From contig CP103035.1 of NCBI GenBank assembly GCA_024752435.1, positions 186,001-250,000 of the forward strand: 64,000 bases of DNA, in the 5' to 3' direction. This document shows positions 24,074-35,310 of the stretch, one piece after another (the first letter of the stretch is position 1; every line of letters begins with the position of its first letter). The notes under the pieces are model-generated. The model made no database searches. It had not been told where the DNA came from and saw only the letters and a program-made list of their open reading frames with translations. The translations under genes were made by a program, and so were the position numbers. This DNA comes from Allantophomopsis cytisporea. Taxonomy: Eukaryota; Ascomycota; Leotiomycetes; Phacidiales; Phacidiaceae.

Positions 24074-27000
24074 GACTGAAACTGCAGGTTGGTTAGATGG
24101 GCATGTTCTCATCATATCTATGCATCCGCACGTAGGGTTGGTGGAGATGGTGAAGTAGCTTCTGAAAGTACTGCGCATTTTAAGGGTTTACATTTTGCTT
24201 TTGCATTGCTGGCGGATCATGGGCTGGGGCGTTGAGCGTGGGCTTTGTTGCTTTCTAGACTTATACCCGTTCTAATTATGAGGATGGATAGCTTAATATT
24301 ACACATTTCACATTTGACTGTTTGAGTGTCGGTCCATGGTTTTGGCATAAAATGTAGTGTTGTCAGGGACTTGAGATGAATTTGTAAGGTGCTGCCATCT
24401 TCTAGGTAGAGGGTTTATGCTGACACTCAGCTATGAGTTGTGTCATAAGTCCTTATCATATTTCGTCTATCTATTCAAGCCGAGAATATTCTGAGACCTG
24501 GCTTAATAGCGAGGAGGCAAGATGCGTAATCACCTCGCTCGAGTCAGTAATCAAGAAGTCAGAAGAACATGACAAAACCATCACATTGTCCCTCTTGTGA
24601 TCACCACTTTAATCGTCACTTCGGTTTTCAACAAACTGGTTGGTCTTTATAGGCGCTCAAATGACTCTGTTGGACGGATACATAGAAGCAAATGTTGAAG
24701 CAAAGGTCATGCGAGGCTTTCACTCCGGTCATACCCTGCTCTCTCTATTCATCACCTACATGTATGCATATGTAGTTACCATATTAAGCAAATCTATCAA
24801 GGATCATTTCAAAGGATTGTCCCAGTTGTAGGATCAATGTAATGTATATCATCGTATCTCCCCAAGCTATAGTAAAGAATTCGGGATAGGATAGATGGGA
24901 AGGTGAGTGGAGACTGGGAATTACAGGCTTTGACTTTTATATAAGTATCAGGGCTTGATTCTCTCTTTATGGAGTTGAATAAATTGCCCAAGATATGTAT
25001 TAGTTCTCTTGAAAGAATCTGATACATGATAGAAAAGTATGGCAAGGTTATAACAATCGTCCTTGTCATCATTAGTATCTATCATATTCCAACTCATTAT
25101 CACCATCCGCCTCCTCCAAGTATGATCTGCCATATTGGTTCTGCTGACAAACGATATATTGACTCTACAGAAAATGAACTGTTTACAGACTAGCAGACCA
25201 GCAAACCTCGCAAGTCTCGATTCTATTAATACTTTTCCGCCTCCACGAAGCGCATACCCCACATACATGAGCATTCCATAGATCAGGAAAACATATTGCC
25301 TTATTCTCCCCATCCCAATCAAATTCTCTGTATGCTGAAACAAAAGCCTCAAAGGCAAGTGATATTTTCTGCATGTGCAAGGCCAATCTCTTGATTAACA
25401 CGCATCTCACATCTCTAGAGAGATAGGCGAACATGCACGACTTTATTCAAATATTACCAATCTGTACTTGGGCTGCTGACGGCGCTTCCGGCTTATACGT
25501 ATGCTTCAATGGCGTCTTTGGGATGCGCATCAGGTATTGCTGACCCAGCAATGCTTGGGATCCTGGGAGGTGCTGGAGATCGGATTGCTGGATTCTTGAG
25601 GTCTTGGGATGTTACCGTGGTATACTACAATGACGGTCTTGGGTAGACGGTGATTGATTGCTGATTCGAGTTGAGGTTGATGGTCTTAGAGAATGGCTGA
25701 TTTTTGACTATTATTTGTTTATCTACACAAGATTGTAACATGGTCCCCCTTCGAGTCGATCCTTATTTAGTTTTTATATATATTATATGTATGTATGTAT
25801 CAAGTAAATCAAATTTCTCATAATTAATGGTTAGAAATGCTTTTGAAATAAAATCAAATGGTCAACATCACATAACGTGCCGACCCGGGCTTAGTGATCA
25901 GAGGAGACGGACGGTACTTTTGACGTTAAGTCCGAGACGAAGGCGACGTCAAAATTATAAATTCATACTCCGGAACAGATCAAGCCATCATTTAAACATT
26001 GATTCGAACTTGAGAAATTTGCTTAGTAAACAAGCTCAGCGCAAGTGCGAATTGATTCCTGTGTCATGATCCTGATCTTGATCCTAGGATGATTCATCCG
26101 AAAGTCAGTTTGAAGCACTAGAAGCCGTAGGCCATCGGATTCGTGTATGTACCAGGAAGAAATTTGTAGTGTCACGATCTCATCTGTTCTCGTTTGTCAA
26201 GTCTTTGGGTGAATATTGTGGTGATCAGCATCACCTTAGTAATACTCCGGCGCAAGGATTTCCATACTCTGGTGCCAAGCCAACGGCAACGGCAACTGCT
26301 TTGCTCCGCTTAGTTATTCACCTTAACAACCTTAGACATGCTTATGAGAATACTATGGGCATCTACCGTCTGGGCCTAGGTACTCAAGAGTTCTCTACTG
26401 CGCGGGCGGCTTGTCCATGCCACTCAACTCCTCATCTGTATAGCGTCAATACTAGGCGGAGAATGATAACGATGTAGTTTAGGTTGAGGGAGTAAGTGGA
26501 TACGCAGGTGTGTAGGTGAATGAGGAACAATGTAAAGTTGAGATGATGAGATGAGATGAGATGGGAAGAGATAGGATGAGATGTGAATGTAACAACGATC
26601 GAGTAAAGAGAGAACGAGAGGACGAGAGACGATAATAGACAGGATCGAAAATCAAGAGACTGACAGAGCCTCGACAAGGCGTAATTAATAACCTTGCCGT
26701 CTACACGCTCCACCAACCATTACCTCTTTCGCCCGCGCGGCGCTCGGTGAACACAAACGCAATATTCTACATAGATGGTAGGTAGTAAGTAAGTACTCTG
26801 CCATACATTCTCGAAAAGTAACGCGCATCCCCTTCGCCCCAACAACAAGAAGATAAATCTTTTCCTTTCCGTTGCTCATAGATCTTGCCGATTATTCAAT
26901 CATCGCATTCTTTACTTTTCGACATTTTGCCTTCTATTTCGAGGGGTGAATACGCTTCCTTCCCTCGCCCAGCCCAAAAACTAGGATTACTCGTTGCGCC

Positions 27001-27153
27001 ATTCGACCTTCGAGGCACATGCGCCCAGCCCAGCCTTAACCTCATAAATACATCGCCGAACTGGTTGCCGCGCACAATATACCGACAAACATCTTTGACT
27101 TTGCTCTCTGCAACACTGCATGTCACCGAGACGTGCAGGCTGGCCGATCGAAA
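24074..27153. other. Gene-poor interval, 3.1 kb
   Basis: Largest interval without a supported gene in the left half. Frames of up to 136 codons occur (for example 24948-25358 on the minus strand) but overlap one another and show no domain. AT-rich tracts with (TATG)n-like runs lie near 25780-25800, and a GATGA-type microsatellite lies near 26540-26565. Confidence 0.5.
26540..26566. repeat. (GAGAT/GATGA)n microsatellite
   Basis: Several near-perfect pentamer units of GATGA/GAGAT follow each other, continuing in degenerate form to about 26590. No function is suggested. Confidence 0.7.
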
Positions 27154-30100
27154 ATGGCGTCTCGTGACTTGCCAGATGGTATGTGAATACATGAAGTCTT
27201 TTACTATCTATCTCCCGCTGGTTTCCTTGTGTGATGCAGGTGCAGCCTTGCCTCACATGCACCGGTCCTTTCTCCCACGTTCCAGCTCCGATCCCTCATA
27301 TATGTATACAGTATTACACTATTGGAACAACGCTCACAAATTGTCCTTATATAGGTCGTCCACGCCAGAATGGTGCACCGATGCCTATAGATCAGACTCG
27401 AGCTGCATATGCGCATCAACTGTTAAACCCGAAAGGCTTCGCTGCCAACCCAATCATGCAGACAAATCAGAGACCTATCACCGCCCCGTTACCTTCGCGC
27501 CCTGTACAAAACTTCACATTCGATTCTCCGAGCTCTTCGAATCCATGGGCCGCTCACATGGCTCCGCAACCTCAGAACATGACCGCCGGCTATTCGAACG
27601 GAAATACAGCTATGCACGGATATAGACCGCAGAACGGACAAGCCATGGGCATGGGACAGATGTTGGATAGAAGATACAACGTTTCAGACAGAGACGCCAT
27701 GCCACCAAAGAGGAGAAAGGTCATGGACGAGAGCAACCCGGACGGAGTGAAGGCAGAATTTAGTGGTGGTGGCAAGGGTGGAGTTCTGAGTCAATACATG
27801 AACGATCAGCGGGAACAAGGCAGGAAGCAAGCCGTGGCAAATGGTGTCAAAAGTGTGGATTTGACTGGAGGTGAGTGGTGTTGATCCTTTCTGACATGGA
27901 CTACTTGAAATACTTCTGTCGAGATGTTTTGTGGGCATCATTGATAATGAGAGCGATGCTGACTTTTCTAGGCGACGACGAAGATGTTGTAGTGGTCACA
28001 GATCCTGCAGATAAGGAAGTTTGCTACGGTAGAATTGAAGGAGCTGATATCAATGCACATCATGTTCCCGCACCAAAACCAGGCGCACCAGCATTATCAG
28101 AGGGTTTTTGGCCAGCTATCAAGCTCATACTTAAAAGGTTCGATAGAGATAGAGAAGCCAAGACAAATTGTGTACAGGTTGTCGATTGTACTCGCAGTAT
28201 TATCGGCTGTCTCGACATCAATACTGCAATTGGCATTGTGCCACTTCTCGACTCTCCATGGGGTATACGCACTGCAGCGAGGATATTGAGTCGCGCAAGA
28301 AAGGATGACGATCTACCACCCGGATCGATGTGCTCAAAACGCTTCAACATTGACCTAACTGTCTACGGACCTCGGAGATTTGCTCAAGCAGTGGGCAAAC
28401 ACTTATCGCAAAAGAACATCTGGTTGCGTCAGCCTTTGCTAGTCGAAGCTGGCAGAGAGGTTTGCAACCCACATGCAATGCAGAAACTACCCATCGCAGC
28501 TCGCTCTGCCTACAGTAGCACTTCCAGTGCAGGATTCTCCATGAGAACTGTGGAGGAGATTCGAAGTGATGTTATTGGTATGTTTGATTCGCTAGAGAAA
28601 TCTGAAAATTTGCCAGAGATCGACCCGGATCCACGCGTGACAACTGATCTGCTGTCTCATCAGAGACAAGGATTATACTTCATGAAGAATAGAGAGAAGG
28701 AGCGCGTTTTCGCACAAAACGAAGCTGACAACAATTCACTCTGGAGACTGAGAGTGGGGGCCAATGGCCAAAAGCGCTATGTGAACATCATCACGGGACA
28801 GGAGGAAAAGCAGAGCCCACCACAGGTTCTTGGAGGTATTCTTGCTGATATGATGGGACTTGGAAAGACCTTAAGTATTCTGTCGCTTATCGTCGGTAGC
28901 CTCGACGAAGCCGAAGAATGGGGTAAGAGGCAACCTCGAGCTGTATCAGCGGATGAGGTGCCTTTAAAGAGAAACTCCAAAACTACCCTTCTCGTCGCAC
29001 CACTAAGTACCATTGTCAACTGGGAAGAACAAATACAACAACACATTAAACCCAAAGCTCTCAAATACTACATTTACCATGGAGCAAATCGCACACGATG
29101 CACCGACAAACTCTCCGATTATGACATTATCATCACCACGTATGGCTCTGTTGCCAGCGAGTTTGGTTCACGAGAAAAGAACAAGCTGGGTCCATTTCCT
29201 ATTGCAGAGATCAACTGGTTCCGAATTGTCCTCGATGAGGCACACATGATTCGTGAGCAGAATACCATGCAATCCAAGGCTATATGCCGTCTAAATGCTC
29301 AGCGTCGATGGGCTGTAACTGGTACGCCAGTCCAGAATCGTCTCGAGGACTTAGGTGCCTTGATTAAATTCCTGCGTCTTAAGCCATTCGACGAGAAAGG
29401 AGGATTTTCTCAGTTCATCTTGGGTCCTTGCAAGAGCGCCGATCCTGAGATCTTACCGAAACTTCGTCTCTTGGTCGATAGCATCACATTACGACGTCTA
29501 AAAGATAGGATCGACCTTCCAAAACGCACTGACCGACTGATTAAACTCAGATTCAACCCTGAAGAACGACAGCTATACGATATCTTTGCTAAGAATGCTA
29601 GTGATCGTGTTCAGGTCATCACCAGCCAACAGGAAAAGAGCTTGGGAGGAAGATCTTACGTTCACATCCTGCAGTCCATCTTACGTTTACGTTTGATCTG
29701 CGCTCACGGTAAAGACCTTCTCAGTCAGGATGATCTCAAGATTATGGAAGGCTTGAGTAGCACGTCAGCAATCGACCTTGACGATAATGACGATGACGAC
29801 GAAGAGCAGCCTGCTTTGACACCAAAACAAGCATATGACATGTACAATCTCATGAAGGAGACCAACACTGATACTTGCTCAATGTGCTCTAAGAAAATCG
29901 GTCCTCAAGATGCCGAGGGTTCTGATGGCGAATCTAAAGATGAAACGATTGGATACATGACACCATGTTTTCAGCTTCTATGTCAAACTTGTATCAAGCC
30001 GTACAAGAAATCTGCCGAGGAGAAGTCCACTGACAAGAACTGGACTAATTGTCCTCTTTGTAACGTGCACATCCGCAAATCATACTTTACTCTCAAGCAA

Positions 30101-30742
30101 GGCAAGGTCGAGGAAGACGAAGACGCACGCGCCGATGCCAAAGATGCCCCAAAACAGGCGAAGGTCATGCCATCGTATTCCGGACCGCATTCTAAAACTC
30201 AAGCATTAATAGCTGATTTATTACAATCGAGATTTGAGTCCGAACTGATGCCTGATGAACCACCCATCAAATCCGTCGTATTCTCAGGCTGGACCTCGCA
30301 TCTCGACCTCATCCAGCTAGCCCTTAATGAGAATTCCATCCCCTTTGTCCGCCTCGACGGGAAAATGACACGCGCAGCCCGCACACAATCCATGGATACC
30401 TTCCGCAACGACCCCTCCATCCCCGTCATCCTCGTCTCCATTACAGCTGGTGGTCTCGGTCTCAACCTCACCACTGCTAATAAAGTATACGTCATGGAGC
30501 CGCAGTACAACCCGGCTGCTGAGGCGCAGGCCATCGATCGTGTCCATCGTCTCGGACAGAAGCGTGAGGTCGAGACGGTCCGCTATATCATGGAAGACTC
30601 GTTCGAGGAGAAGATGCTCGAGCTTCAGGAGAAGAAGAAGAAATTGGCTAGCTTGTCACTTGATCGTGATGGCAAAGGTGCAATTGATAAGGCCGAGGCG
30701 AATAGGAAGCGACTGGAGGACCTGAGGAGTCTTTTTAAGTAG
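27154..30742 (+). CDS. RING-containing SNF2-family ATPase (Rad5/HLTF/Uls1-like)
   Basis: Three exons, 27154-27178, 27355-27870 and 27972-30742, give 1,103 residues. The 25-base first exon (MASRDLPDG) is chosen because its phase joins exactly to the second; it is the least certain part. In order: an NLS-like PPKRRKV, SUMO-interaction-like motifs SVDLTG and DVVVVTD (about 176-191), a HIRAN-like VCYGRIEGADINAHHVP stretch, the SNF2 ATPase with Walker A GLGKT (476-480) and DEAH (602-605), a RING finger (Cys 816, 819, 846 ... CPLC) inserted between helicase lobes, and the C-terminal lobe with VVFSGWTSHLDLI, ITAGGLGLNLT and QAIDRVHRLGQ. Relatives are DNA-damage-tolerance translocases and ubiquitin ligases. 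At the usual RING histidine position there is Gln 848 (CFQLLC). The orthologue within the Rad5/HLTF/Uls1 group cannot be fixed without alignment. Confidence 0.88.
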
Positions 30743-32209
30743 GATCCAGCCCTTGCAACTACATTCTCTTGCGGCTATCATTGTCATATCAACAAAGATA
30801 TCCTGGCATGTCAGTCCACTGAAGTTTGCTAAACTGGAGCACTTTCACGAGAGCTGTGCACTTCAAAGGTTGATTGTTAAGGGTATTCGGTTTCGTAACC
30901 GGATCAACGTTCACTTTCTCGCTCATATCCGCTACTACAGAAAATAATACAGCAATTTTCTTGTCTGCCTACCACACCTAATTTCTCGAAAATACTCGCA
31001 CACGGAACTCTTTGAAACGATTCCTTTAGTAGACTATATAGTTTTCCAGAATATTTGATGGAGTCGTACGTCCTTCATCAGTCATCCAAGTGGAACAACA
31101 AGAAGCGGATGCCTACTCTTTATCAACAGATGGCATCATCAGGTTTCTATCGCCTATGCAAGCATTGCTATGCAGCTCACATATACGCCGAGGTCATAAC
31201 ACTTGCTCGGATGGATTGTGTCTATTCCTATGATGTTCATTCTACCGGGCATTTTTCCGTTCAAACTTCACACAAATTTTTTTATGACTTCAATGAACCT
31301 CCTTATTTCTTTTCCCTTTTTCCTTGTTTCCATTTTTCTTCCATTTCGAGCATTCAGCTTACCCTTCTTGCGTTCTAAATCCTTCTTCTTTTCTTTTTTT
31401 CGAAATTCATAGACGCTCAAACAACTTAGTCGAAGAACGAAGAAATTTCTGCTATGCTTTGCGTTGGTTTGGTCCAGTTTAAAGTCCACTCAGCTGGGGA
31501 AGATACCATTGGTGAAAGGCAGCATAGGTAATCATTTGGAAGAGGCATTTGGGGAGTCCGGCGTTTGGGATAGGGAACAGCGGACAGAGGAGTGGGCTTG
31601 GGATTGATGAGATCGTTTCTACTTCTCTTGCATTTCCTTTTATTATGTTTTATTTTATTTCGTATGAGCCCTGAGCCTTACTGTTTCAAACAGACGCAGT
31701 CGCTGCACTCAGGAAGGGTCATGGTTAGGCAGAGTAGTTCAAAACCGTCCTTGAAGGACTTGAGAAGCGTTACTCCCACAACACATACTTCTTGGTGGAT
31801 AGGGAATCCTTCGTATGGCAGGATGAGATGAAGGCGCTATAGATGGTATCTCACGAATAAAATGATTTTCTTCTTCATTAGAGGGTGCTTGTGATTTTAT
31901 GAACCGTAAGATGGTACTGTTACTAAGGGTAATTCGCATCTGGGTCGGTCTTTGATTTTTTCGGCATAGCACCCTATACAAGTAGGAATTACCTACATAT
32001 AAAAAATGAATTGAAATGGTGAGTACGTAGAACAGGAGCATAGTTGGACACTAGGATCTTGTTATTCATTATGGAAGGTTGGTTTACAATAAAGACAGTT
32101 ATGTATATATGCTAATGCATAGTTCTATATTTAAGAACTTTGTTACATGTACAATACGTAGAGTAAACCGACCAGTGAAAAAAAATTCAGTACATCAGGC
32201 ACAACGTTA
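30743..32209. other. Intergenic between convergent genes, 1.5 kb
   Basis: 3' flanks of the SNF2 gene and the P450. T-rich low-complexity sequence around 31260-31410 gives hydrophobic Phe-rich spurious frames. No supported gene. Confidence 0.5.
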
Positions 32210-33762
32210 TTATTTCACCTCCTTAACCCATCCCCAGAACCCAGTCTGCTTGACAAACCACAAATTCTCACTACCCACATTCTGTGCACTACCATTCTCA
32301 AACTCAAATTCAAACCTCTTGACCAACTCTGGGATCAACGTCCCTATTTCTAGCAAACTGATGTTCTTCCCAATACATGTTCTGCTGCCCATACCAAAGG
32401 CTAAAAAGTATTTCTCAACCTCGGCACCCCTACCTTCTTCTTCAATCTCCAACCATCTCTCCGGTCTCCACTTGTCAGCGTCTTCTCCAAAGACAGTCTT
32501 GTTGCGATGCGCTACCCAAGCATTGACCCCGACCGTCGATCCAGCAGGGATATAACGACCAGCAATCGTGATTCCTCCGGGAGGCACAACTCGCTGAAGG
32601 CCCAGACCAACAGACGGGTGAATTCTCAATGCCTCCTTAATAACAGCCTGCAGATACGGCAATTCGGTACTTTCCTTGAATGTAATCGGGGAACTAATTC
32701 TGTCCTCGGACTCAGCTTGCAGAATCTCCTCCCTTAATTTCTGGCAGGTAGCTGGAAACTTCATCAAGTGAAAGACAATGCTCGAGAGCGCAATGGCCGT
32801 GGTATCACTCCCGGCGCCGATATTACTCTGACAGACAGCGAAGAGATCTGCCCGGGACATCTTCTCAGGCGTACTACTATGGATGCCGAGGAACTTAGTA
32901 ATGAAATCTGGCGCGCCCTCACGAAGTTCATAGTCGGGATCTAAAAACTGCATCTCGCGCTTCTGCAGCGCCTTGGCCGCAAAGTTCTGAAGGGCCGTGT
33001 ACCCGACTGTCTTGGGCATCAATGCCGTCAGATAGCGCTTCCAGGAAGGATAGACGCCGACGTAACTCGCGTACACGATGCGGCTATTGATGGCGTCGAA
33101 ATAGCCGGCTGTGTCATCACCTGAATCCAGCAGGCCGAAACGTGCGCCAAAGGTGATCTCTCCAATCACGTCGAGGGCGTAGCATTGTAGCCAGTGAAAG
33201 ATGTCGAACGACTCTTGCGAGGCCGAGAGCTCGTGCAGCCGGCTTATTAGTAGCGTGCTGCAGTTGTTGACGAAGCGCTCATAGCCAACTAGCGATGACA
33301 TTGAGTAGGCCGAGGCAAACTTGCGGCGCTCTTGGGCATGGGCTTGTTCGTTGGTCTCGGAGAAGAGATTGGGTTGGCCGTGCTGCCAGCCTTTGTACCA
33401 TGGTGCCTTTGATGGAGACGTCAGTTATGTCTTTCAATCAAAAATCAAGTGTATCTGACCTTTATGAATTTCGAGCCATGACCGTATATTATTTTTGTTG
33501 CTTGTACATCATCAATGGAATACTCCTTTGGCGCAATGCGCACTATTGGACCGTATTTCTTGTGAAGCTCGATATCGGTCTGCTCGTAGTGACCTCTATA
33601 TAACTCCAGTAGATACCAGAGTCTGGTGAAGCGTGCAACGAGCGGTCCGGGAACGTCTCGTAGGGGATCGAGGATGTACTGAAGGGCATGATAGGTGACG
33701 AAGATGCCAATGCCCACTCCAACAGTCGCCAGGGGGGAGAGTGAAAGGATTGAATTCAACAT
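32210..33762 (-). CDS. Cytochrome P450 monooxygenase
   Basis: Two exons, 33762-33460 and 33406-32210, give 499 residues with a 53-base intron. The N-terminus carries a membrane anchor (LATVGVGIGIFVTYHALQYIL) followed by the Pro-rich hinge DPLRDVPGPL. Family motifs: I-helix GAGSDTTAI, ExxR in KEALRIHP, PERW in the meander, and the heme loop FGMGSRTCIGKN with Cys 445 as iron ligand. All are intact, so an active ER monooxygenase is expected. Overall it looks like the large fungal group that includes pisatin demethylase-like enzymes; the substrate is unknown. No biosynthetic-cluster genes lie next to it. The start at 33762 rather than the in-frame ATG at 33903 is preferred because the anchor then begins the protein. 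Confidence 0.93.
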
Positions 33763-34593
33763 CCTAGTGGAAAGATAACGCTCAATGTCTAAGAAATGGA
33801 AGAATATATTATTTGTTATTGCGTAACACCCAAGTGAGTTAATCACCTGCCTAGGTTTATGAGGTTCGGTCGACAACAGAATACAGCTAACAGAGCTAGA
33901 CAAGTAAAAGGCAGAGTTGGGGGGTTTCTACGAAGATAGTCGTGTCCAAATATCTTTTGAAGTCGTTATCAAAGGGTTCCACAAATTGTAAGTCAAAATG
34001 CGGGGAGTTCGGCTATGGTAGTAGATATCCCGCGGCACATTGCTTAGCTTTGCAGTAGTAGAGCTTCCAATAATGATGTGAAAGGATGAGCCGAAACGAG
34101 TATCTTGGAGTGACTGTTACTGTAGCGACCGTTGGCAATACAAAGTCTATATTACAGGATCCTTCTTGAGATCTTACTATAAGATAAAGCGAATAGAGAG
34201 ACCTGATTCGATCATTAACATACCATATAATGAAATAACGTTATCGAATTTGAATAACCCAATATCGGTAATGAGAAAAACAATGAACTCGGAAGGAATT
34301 ACGAACATATTTAAGGCACCTTGTATCCTACCTAGTATTACTCAGATAGTCTAAATAATTAAAGACTATCTTTTAATACTGCTAGGCTTAATTACTAATC
34401 CTAGAGTTTCTTCCTTGTCCCTCTATCGCCCGGACATCGGTCCAATTTAAATTCACATCCTCCAGGATGGGTTGGTCCCACCAACCACCAAGGTCTTCCT
34501 AGAAAATTTCCTCACTAGAATTTTTTTCAAGCTCCACCCAATCACACCAACATAAACTCATTTTACCCACCTCTCCACAACAACAACCATATG
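33763..34593. other. Intergenic, AT-rich, 0.8 kb
   Basis: Upstream region of the P450. The part from about 34150 to 34400 is markedly AT-rich with scattered TAG/TAA triplets. No supported gene or repeat. Confidence 0.5.
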
Positions 34594-34677
34594 GCCTGCG
34601 TAGCTCAATTGGTTAGAGCATCTGACTCTTATTCATAAGAAATCAGAAGGTTGGGGGTTCGACCCCCCCCGGGGGCT
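34594..34677 (+). tRNA. tRNA-Lys(CTT) with 10-base intron
   Basis: Acceptor strands GCCTGCG (34594-34600) and CGGGGGC (34670-34676), D arm TAGCTCAATTGGTTAGAGCA, anticodon stem TCTGA/TCAGA with anticodon CTT at 34628-34630, and T arm GGGGG-TTCGACC-CCCCC. A 10-base intron (34632-34641) sits one base 3' of the anticodon, the canonical eukaryotic position. The fifth acceptor pair is G-G, a mismatch where a C would pair. Internal A and B boxes (TAGCTCAATTGG, GGTTCGACC) are present. Confidence 0.9.
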
Positions 34678-34701
34678 CAATTCCCTCAGAGATTGCCATT
34701 C

Positions 34702-34716
34702 TTTTTGCATTTTTTT
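34702..34716 (+). terminator. RNA polymerase III termination T-runs
   Basis: Two T-runs, five T at 34702-34706 and seven T at 34710-34716, begin 25 bases after the tRNA and fit Pol III termination. Confidence 0.6.
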
Positions 34717-35310
34717 CTGTCCTGGCCCTTGACGTTCCATGGGTGCGGTGGGCGGTACTAAAGTGCTGGTGTCCAGTATATGATATATGTGCCGAATGTA
34801 AATTCGAAAGATTCTGTAGAGGCCGGGTTTTAGAGGTTATTGAGGAAATTTTATTTTGCTTTCCTGTATAGTGGATGGGGATGATGATTTGTTAGTATTT
34901 AGTTGGTCTGCGATAACTCTTGTATATCGTGTAATCAGAGAGATGCGTGCATAAAGATGTATCAATCCCTGGATCTAGATTCAGAACGTTAAGGTCTTCA
35001 CAATGGATAGTTATGCGCGAAGGAGCACCATAGAAGTTGATATCGAGGAAGATGCGAGTCGTAATTACAACCGACATGCAGAAGCGGCTTAGAAGAGCAT
35101 GAGATAAGGGGGGCATCAACCTTTCTTATTCGATATTTCCGATCAAGTTATGGGTTAGAAGATCATAAAGTCAACATTAGCTGTTCTCCATAGACCGCCT
35201 TGAGAAGACGTTTTTTTACTACCATATATCTATTGCCAAAAATTCCTACCCAAACACACTGAATTATCAACTCCGGAATATGCAATATCCCCTTAGCATC
35301 ACCCTTAGCA
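34717..35310. other. Intergenic, 0.6 kb
   Basis: 3' flank of the LSH-like gene and downstream region of the tRNA. It ends in two abutting copies of the 12-mer CCCTTAGCATCA (35290-35301 and 35302-35313), the second covering the stop codon. No supported gene. Confidence 0.5.

Noticed and set aside
24948..25358. 136-codon minus-strand frame in the gene-poor interval
   Set aside because: It overlaps another frame, and has no recognisable motif or clear promoter; cannot be supported.
26885..27625. 246-codon plus-strand open frame
   Set aside because: It runs out of frame across the second exon of the SNF2/RING gene; no domain is seen.
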